A stretch of 64,000 nucleotides of DNA. Source: Halichondria panicea. Lineage: Eukaryota > Porifera > Demospongiae > Suberitida > Halichondriidae. Of this stretch, positions 58,452 to 64,000 are shown one piece after another. Where the stretch lies: NCBI RefSeq assembly GCF_963675165.1, contig NC_087385.1:4760412-4824411 (forward strand). The letters run 5' to 3'. Under the pieces are notes generated by a model, which ran no database searches, had not been told where the DNA came from, and worked only from the letters and a program-made list of their open reading frames with translations. The position numbers and the translations under genes are program-made. Each line of letters starts with the position of its first letter. The stretch's first letter is position 1.

Positions 58452-61260
58452 CTTAGTGTTAACCCGTAACAAGGGGGAGTCAGTGAGATAGATACTGTGT
58501 TAGAGTGCTTATAACATTGCAAAAATAAGATCACAAAATAATACAGATCACAAAACAGGGTTTTGCAGAATCCTTGCAACAAGGCTAAACAGACACAGCA
58601 ATGACTTCTATATAAAAATATATCTTCTTAAAACTTCATGCTTGTACATATTTTGACAAATATTTTGTGCTGCTACAAATCCGCCAAAATTAGTACCCTA
58701 AAAATTGAAAACGCCAAAATTACTACCCATCTATAATAGTAACAATAAGGTACATGTAGTGTTATTGGCAATTCTTGCATATTTGCTGACTCAACATGTA
58801 GGTCAATTAACTTTTACATAACAATCACGTGCTACGATTATTGTCAAGTCAGCAAATATGAGTAGCTACGTTGATGCTCAATGCAGTGACCTTATACCTG
58901 AGATAACAGGCTTGCTACATAGAAGTGATCTTGCAATTGCCCTGTTGGCTTAGAATTCTACAAATGCTGTATCTGAACATAATTATTTGCTGGCTCAGCA
59001 AAAATTGCCAACGCAGTGTCAGGGCTCTGCAGTGTCTGCATGAAGCCATCAAAGCGTACTAACACTTGGCCCTTGTTAATTATATCGAGCTGGGGGAATA
59101 TTCTGTGCCAATTACATTATAATTTTAATTGCTCCTGCATGTTATACCTCCTCTGGGTCTACCTACTACTCCAAACTTGATCAACCAAAACCTTGATTAC
59201 GTCAGTTTGTACAGTGTAGTGATACCATAGTGATACCATGGTGATACATTCCATTGTAGTTTTAACAAATTTTACTGATTTCACTGCACATGGGCCATGG
59301 GCACTATGGTGTTGCTGATAGCAGAAGAAGCTAAACGCTCAGCAGTTTAGCTTAATTAGCAGTACAGGTGTCCACTGAAGATGGCAGCTGCATTATGTCT
59401 AAGACTATTAAGAGCTCTGAAGCAGAGGAGGGAAACCACATGACCTTAGCTAATTTCAGGTGCCGAATTAGATTTCTATTTTATTTTCGTCAATTTGCTC
59501 AGAAGTCAGTATTTTATGCTGGCCTCATACCATATACCTCATACCTCATACGTGGCTTGTTCTCGAGGTCAATGCACAAAGCTGGTCTCGAGAGCTAGGG
59601 ACATCAGGTGTTTAGATAATAGAGGCTCAATTGTACCCCAAATTGTATTATTATCATACCAAGTGAATACCTACTTGTACAGCCACTGACAAGCCACAAG
59701 GGTCTTCAGCTAGAAAATTGGCTGATTAGTTCCTAGAATTCCTGTAAGTGAATGCCCACACACAGACCACTTAGTGCATGCCATAACACAGCTGGAATAA
59801 TTATTGGTCAATTATATAATTATAGAGCCTAGTAGTTCCTAGGATTTCTGTAAATGGATTCCCAGGAAAGTTCAACAAGTTGAGTGTTTTTGTGTGGGAG
59901 TTAAAATTACTCATACAAGAATGAAAACATGCAGTGGGCATTAGGTGTAGTAGGTAGGAAATCTACCTTCCGGTTTTACATCTCACAACTCACATGCACA
60001 ACCAATAACCAGAGTGTTGTACAAAATCAGTAGTACCTTAAGGTGACATATTTTCGCGTGTATTAATTTCTGCTATTTCTGCGAATGAGAGTAAAATCGC
60101 AAAAAATAGTACTCGCAAATAATTGGCCGCCCTCTTGTTCAGATTGACATTTCACAAAAAAATTATACCAGCAAATTGTACAAAACTGTAAAAACGCAAA
60201 AAAATCTACCATTATATATATATATAATGAACATGGAAACCTAGCAGCAACTAACAGAGGGCAATGAAACTAATCAGATTTACTATGACAATTAAGGCTT
60301 TGAAAACGGCAGTGGTGGTGCATGGTCAGGTATGCACTAGAACTAGGATCACAGCAGAGCCAGCAAAAGAGGCCTACAAATAAGGCACTTGACATGCACT
60401 GGGAGTTCTGGACGTTGGTAGGATCACCAGAGCCAGCAAAGAGGCCTAAAGTGTTACAAGTAGCTGAAATGCAGTGAGACCGGAGTAAGCTCACAGTAGA
60501 GCCAGCAAAAAAGCCTAGAGTCTCTTCCCATGAAAATAAATAGGGCTCCATATGGGTAATAGTGCACATGTGTAATAGCGTGCCTCGAAGTACAGCCGCA
60601 GTTAGCTAGCCAGCTAGCTCTATATATAGCCAACGTGCAAAGTGAAGCTTTAAAAATCAAAATTTGCCCCTCTATTAAAACTGTTGTGTGGCGGCTATCC
60701 ATGCTGTCAACGGATGGCAGCCAGGTGAGAAAACTCAGAATACAAACAGACAAACCAAAGGACTACTATAACCCATGGCCGCCCACGTGCCTCGGGTTAA
60801 CAACTTCAGATAAGCAAAGGGCTCTACATAAGTATAACAGGGTGTCATACAGCAGCCCCCCCCCCCCCCCCGTAAAATGTGCATTCAGGTACTAGTTGTA
60901 TAACTGAGTATGCAAAGGCAACCCCAAAATGCACCTAAGACCACCTAATTAACAAACATTTTCCAGGAGGGGGGCATGCCCCTGGGTTTGATCCTAGCCA
61001 GAGACACACTCCGCGTGCCTTATTTCCCCCCTCTACTTCTATAAAAGTCTTGAATAAAGTAAATGTTGGCCTTTACAAAGCACACTCACACCATGTGAAA
61101 CGATACAATCCAAACTCTTGTGGCCACTTAAACTATTTGCGTAGCATTTAAAACACAAACACCTACATGTATAACCAGGAGTGCAAGTCCTGATATAACA
61201 AGGCTGAAGCACAATATTATAGCAACAAGTACGATCTGCTCTGCTCTATAGTAGGCTTAC
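58452..61260. other. Gene-free repeat-rich stretch before LAMTOR4
   Basis: Contains the third copy of the 650-bp dispersed repeat (about 60290-60800), a TATATATATAT tract near 60216, an 18-C run at about 60855 next to a lone CAGGGTGTCATACAG end, and a hairpin at 58773-58858 (CATATTTGCTGACT and complement). A missing last exon of LAMTOR4 could hide here but was not recognised. Confidence 0.5.
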
Positions 61261-61998
61261 TGGACAGTCTTTGAAAGCTCCCCCTCCCCTCGCTGTTGAG
61301 AGCACTCATAAGCTTGCCACTGCTCTGGACCATGTGCAGTACAATGGCTGCTGTCTCCTCATCGTTCTGGAGGTCACCAGCGCTCTGGAATGGAACATTA
61401 ATTAATGGATGGGTTGTGTTCAGCCTGTATTTGCTCTTAATGGAGTAAACTATCAGGAGTGGGTCGAGCAGATGGTACACGATTAACTTAAATTAGTAAT
61501 GGCACATATTTTAGTAATGACATAATGGACCACACCACTGCCGCAGACCTTTTCTTTTAGAAAATACATTGGAACTTTAATTTGCAAGTAAACATGTCCT
61601 CTAGTACACATGTAAACATTGTCGGATTTGGTAAGGATCCTCAAAGTTAATTGTAAATTGTAAGCTATTTAATTAATACTACATCCCTTACCTACCCCAC
61701 TACCATAACGTACCTGTGGCCTATACGTACCTAGTCAGGATAATAACAAGCTCAAAATAGGCTATACTAGGCCCATGCTTACAGTCTGGCCGACGTCTAC
61801 CCCCCCCCACACACACACACACAAACAGTGTACACTGACTACACATAGGCTGGCATACATACACACTCACTTGCTGTATTGCCCCATCAGCTGTCAGGAT
61901 CAGATAACCCGTTTGGCCGGGTATCGACTCTAGATTAGACTGCAAGGTGAAAATGAAACAATCGAATGGGCATATGCGATATATGTGCAACTCACCAT
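61261..61998 (-). CDS. LAMTOR4: LAMTOR4, Ragulator subunit (C-terminal exon not located)
   Basis: Roadblock-type small subunit of the lysosomal Ragulator complex, which recruits Rag GTPases for mTORC1 activation. The start codon ATG (61996-61998) is immediately followed by the donor GTGAGT. Exon 2 (about 61938-61872) reads SNLESIPGQTGYLILTADGA, then IQQ. Exon 3 (about 61387-61261) reads SAGDLQNDEETAAIVLHMVQ, then SSGKLMSALNSEGRGSFQRL and S at a GTAAGC donor. This matches the family (ERIPDQLGYLVLS ... SSGDLENDE ... FKRLSV) up to about residue 65 of about 100. The last strand-coding exon is not recognised downstream. Without splicing, the frame would end SKPTIEQSRSYLLL, which is unlike the family. 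Confidence 0.87.
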
Positions 61999-62369
61999 TT
62001 AGTCTAATAAGGCACAAGTTAATATCTAGTAAGAGGAGGTGAATCTTTTTTGAGGTAGGCTCCTTCTTGGGTAAGAACTAGGCACTATACTGTACTGTAG
62101 TTGGAAGCTAGCTTCTGGTCTTGTCTGCTTCTTCTGTGAGAGATAACACATGTGATAAGGCAAAGTGGCATTGAAGTGGTCGTCCTGACACGCCCATCTA
62201 TCGATAGGTGGGCGTGTCGGTCATGTTGATTCCAGCTAGCTACACAGCTAGCTTAGCTGGCCCAGTTTACAGTCATACTGTTATTACAGCCCACCGGCAC
62301 CCAGAGTTAGCCCAGTAAGGTAGCTGAAGCAGAGACTGAGGCTGCTTGTCAGTGATTTCAGCTGGAGGA
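61999..62369. promoter_or_regulatory. Divergent promoter region, LAMTOR4 / F-box gene
   Basis: 371 bp separate the two start codons. It contains a near-perfect palindrome, GACACGCCCATCTA, TCGA, TAGGTGGGCGTGTC, at about 62187-62218. No TATA box was identified. Confidence 0.55.
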
Positions 62370-63300
62370 ATGGAAAGTATCTTCAATGTTCCTCAGCCAA
62401 TTGTTCACAGCATATTGGACCAACTGAGTGTGGAAGAGGTTTGGGAGCTGAGATCTGTTTGCAAGACCTTCTACCTCTTGTGCAGAACTTATTTTGAGGA
62501 AAGGCTAAAGGAGCTATCCCTCAATAAACAATGGTTGCGCACAGAGCAGTTTGGTCGAACTATTACAATTCTCCGAAATTGCCGATGCCTGAAGAAATTG
62601 TCAATTGAAATTCAACATTCTGATTCGCTCACTGCAAATAAATTATTGACTCTACTGACAAGTTTATCAAGCTCTAATTGCAAATTGTTCGAATACTGTT
62701 TAAAGGGTGTGCACATTCCAGACTGCTCTTTACCTAATGTTTCCGAGAACTTATTAACCATCAGAAAGCTTGTTCTGGAGAACCTTCAAAGTAGTGATTG
62801 GAAGAAACTGTTTACCAGTTTTTTGCGGCCGAACATTCAGTACACAAGTCTACAACGTCTCTCTCTTCGGCTGGCAAGATATGATGGCATTGATCTCCTT
62901 CAATTGGGAAACAACTCTCCAAATTTAACTACACTGGATGTAAGTGAGAGCAGGAATTTTTGTAGCTCATGGCAGCACCAACCTGCACGTGTAACTGTGT
63001 GCTTAAACTATGATGGAATTTCTGCAGGTTTCCTACTGCTCTCAGCTTAAATGTGCATATTTGGAGCACGCTCTGAGACAATGGAGCAAGCTAGAGTCAG
63101 CTCACCTGTTGTATGTCCCCTCTATCAAGAATAGTACTGTCCAAACCTTCAAAGAGTACTGTCCCTTGTTACAGGAGCTGTGTGTTCAAGGCACTCGCGT
63201 TTCACTGGATGCACTGGTGTCTCTGTCCAGCAGAGGTGTGAAGATCGATGTATTGGAGAACGATTTCCCTCGGCATCAGAAAGTGCCACTACAATCTTGA
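62370..63300 (+). CDS. F-box protein with leucine-rich region, 2 exons
   Basis: ATG 62370 begins MESIFNVPQPIVHSILDQLS, then VEEVWELRSVCKTFYLLC, a typical F-box with I/L-spacing and the W-x-x-R-x-V-C-K signature. A leucine-rich C-terminal part follows (CRCLKKLSIEI, LRKLVLENL, LQRLSLRLARYDGIDLLQLG, SPNLTTLDV, CPLLQELCVQGT). The intron runs from GTAAGT at 62939 to TTCTGCAG at 63026-63027; the joint restores LDVSYCSQLK, an FBXL-type repeat phrase. It probably acts as an SCF ubiquitin-ligase substrate receptor; the target is unknown. Other ATGs upstream are absent in frame. Confidence 0.85.
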
Positions 63301-63449
63301 TTTTTCTATTTTCAATTAAGATGATGGTTTCCACCTCTTTTCATTTTATTACTGAATCTGGTTGTGTGTTTACTTGATTTACTCATTTATATATCATCAA
63401 GTGCTCCTGATATCATCCATGTGGTTTAAAAAAGTTGTTCATAATGTAA

Positions 63450-64000
63450 CTAATTTGGGGCAGTAAAGTCATGCTTTTTCATAAAAACTGGTCCCCGTAC
63501 GCTAAGTGTTCTCCTCAGTGTTGGCTCACTCCTGGGATCATCCTGGCTCCTGGTGTAAGGATTCTTCTCAATACCTGAAACGACATTTTTATAGTTAGTA
63601 TGTTACACAGCACAACAATCGTCGTGATACCTGTTATTTGGTAGTGACCGTTCTTTATTACTTCAGGCTCACATTCCAAGCGATTGTCTGAAATGGATAA
63701 TTCTGGAAAAAATACACTTTACAACAATCATGTTAACAAGAGGTGAACATACTGCATAACAAAGGTAGTGATCTTGTTATATTGTCCACATCATTAATTA
63801 GATTGCCATCCAAACTGTACAGCAGAAAATTCGGAAAATTATTGAATTGCCGGATAAATAAAACAACAAACCATAAAGTGTGAAGGGACGTTAGACTGGC
63901 TAGTGTGTCTGGGATGGTTGATAGATTATTGTCCACAATCACTAAGACCTCTAACCTGTTATTGGTGTAACATAAACTGTTTGCATTATACAGTATGCAG
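63450..64000 (-). CDS. Leucine-rich-repeat protein, C-terminal exons only
   Basis: The gene continues beyond the window's right edge. Exons (minus): about 63957-63868 (NRLEVLVIVDNNLSTIPDTL, then ASLTSLHTL), about 63826-63757 (CLDGNLINDVDNITRSLPLL), about 63704-63632 (LSISDNRLECEPEVIKNGHY), about 63573-63450 (GIEKNPYTRSQDDPRSEPTL to the stop). N-x-L-x-x-[IL]P spacing is that of ordinary (SDS22/typical) LRRs. The C terminus is basic and Ser/Thr-rich (RRTLSVRGPVFMKKHDFTAP). Family member not identified. Confidence 0.75.

Noticed and set aside
59368-59598. 76-codon plus-strand frame in the gene desert
   Set aside because: Its sequence is related to repeat DNA near 54770-54960, begins without an ATG context of note, and no splice partners were seen.
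62346-62369. Upstream start for the F-box protein
   Set aside because: The apparent start is TTG; ATG 62370 directly precedes the conserved F-box.

Overview
ORGANISM. The window is nuclear DNA of an animal, most probably a sponge or another early-branching marine invertebrate (inference). Genes are compact, with many short GT-AG introns. They include metazoan-type HELQ, RANBP2, DZIP1, PLSCR, TPK1, ASCC1 and LAMTOR4. The DNA between and inside them is full of short inverted-repeat elements. No operons, bacterial signals, CRISPR arrays, rRNA or tRNA genes were seen. LAYOUT. 1-5338 (-): HELQ helicase, 3' end off the window. 5948-7372 (+): intronless gingipain/C25-like predicted cysteine peptidase. 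7742-9614 (-): PhyH-family Fe(II)/2-oxoglutarate dioxygenase with a 368-bp CA tract in one intron. 9942-23899 (-): RANBP2/Nup358, whose 3' exon alone is about 7.5 kb. 24197-24487 (+): MRPL36. 24845-29183 (+): DZIP1-like ciliary protein. 29303-30263 (-): four-helix membrane protein. 30547-32870 (-): TPK1. 33098-36433, 37580-39894 and 42113-45156 (+): three phospholipid scramblase units, the middle one headless and chimeric. 45588-48312 (-): ASCC1. 48592-50373 (-): intronless HMGL-like barrel plus EF-hand protein. 50374-61260: about 11 kb with no recognisable gene, made largely of repeats. 61261-61998 (-): LAMTOR4. 62370-63300 (+): F-box protein. 63450 to the end (-): leucine-rich-repeat protein, 5' part off the window. 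HOW IT FITS TOGETHER. These are mostly unrelated housekeeping genes. Several pairs are divergent with starts about 230-370 bp apart (RANBP2/MRPL36, TPK1/PLSCR, LAMTOR4/F-box) and probably share promoters. MAIN SIGNALS. (1) A family of foldback mini-elements ending TAG...CTA, as short as 45 bp, with exact 9-bp target duplications. One has an empty site in a paralogous copy, and another sits directly before the start of the C25-like gene. (2) A scramblase array whose middle unit matches the product of an unequal crossover mapped to about 35 bp of intron 9, with relics of the neighbouring TPK1 and ASCC1 exons dating the duplication unit. (3) Splice sites built into repeats: five tandem 3' splice sites in the membrane-protein gene, and GT microsatellites at two 5' splice sites. 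(4) Two intronless genes with unusual domain content that are candidates for horizontal transfer. All calls come from reading the sequence. No database search was run, and exon boundaries are inferred from splice signals and family resemblance.
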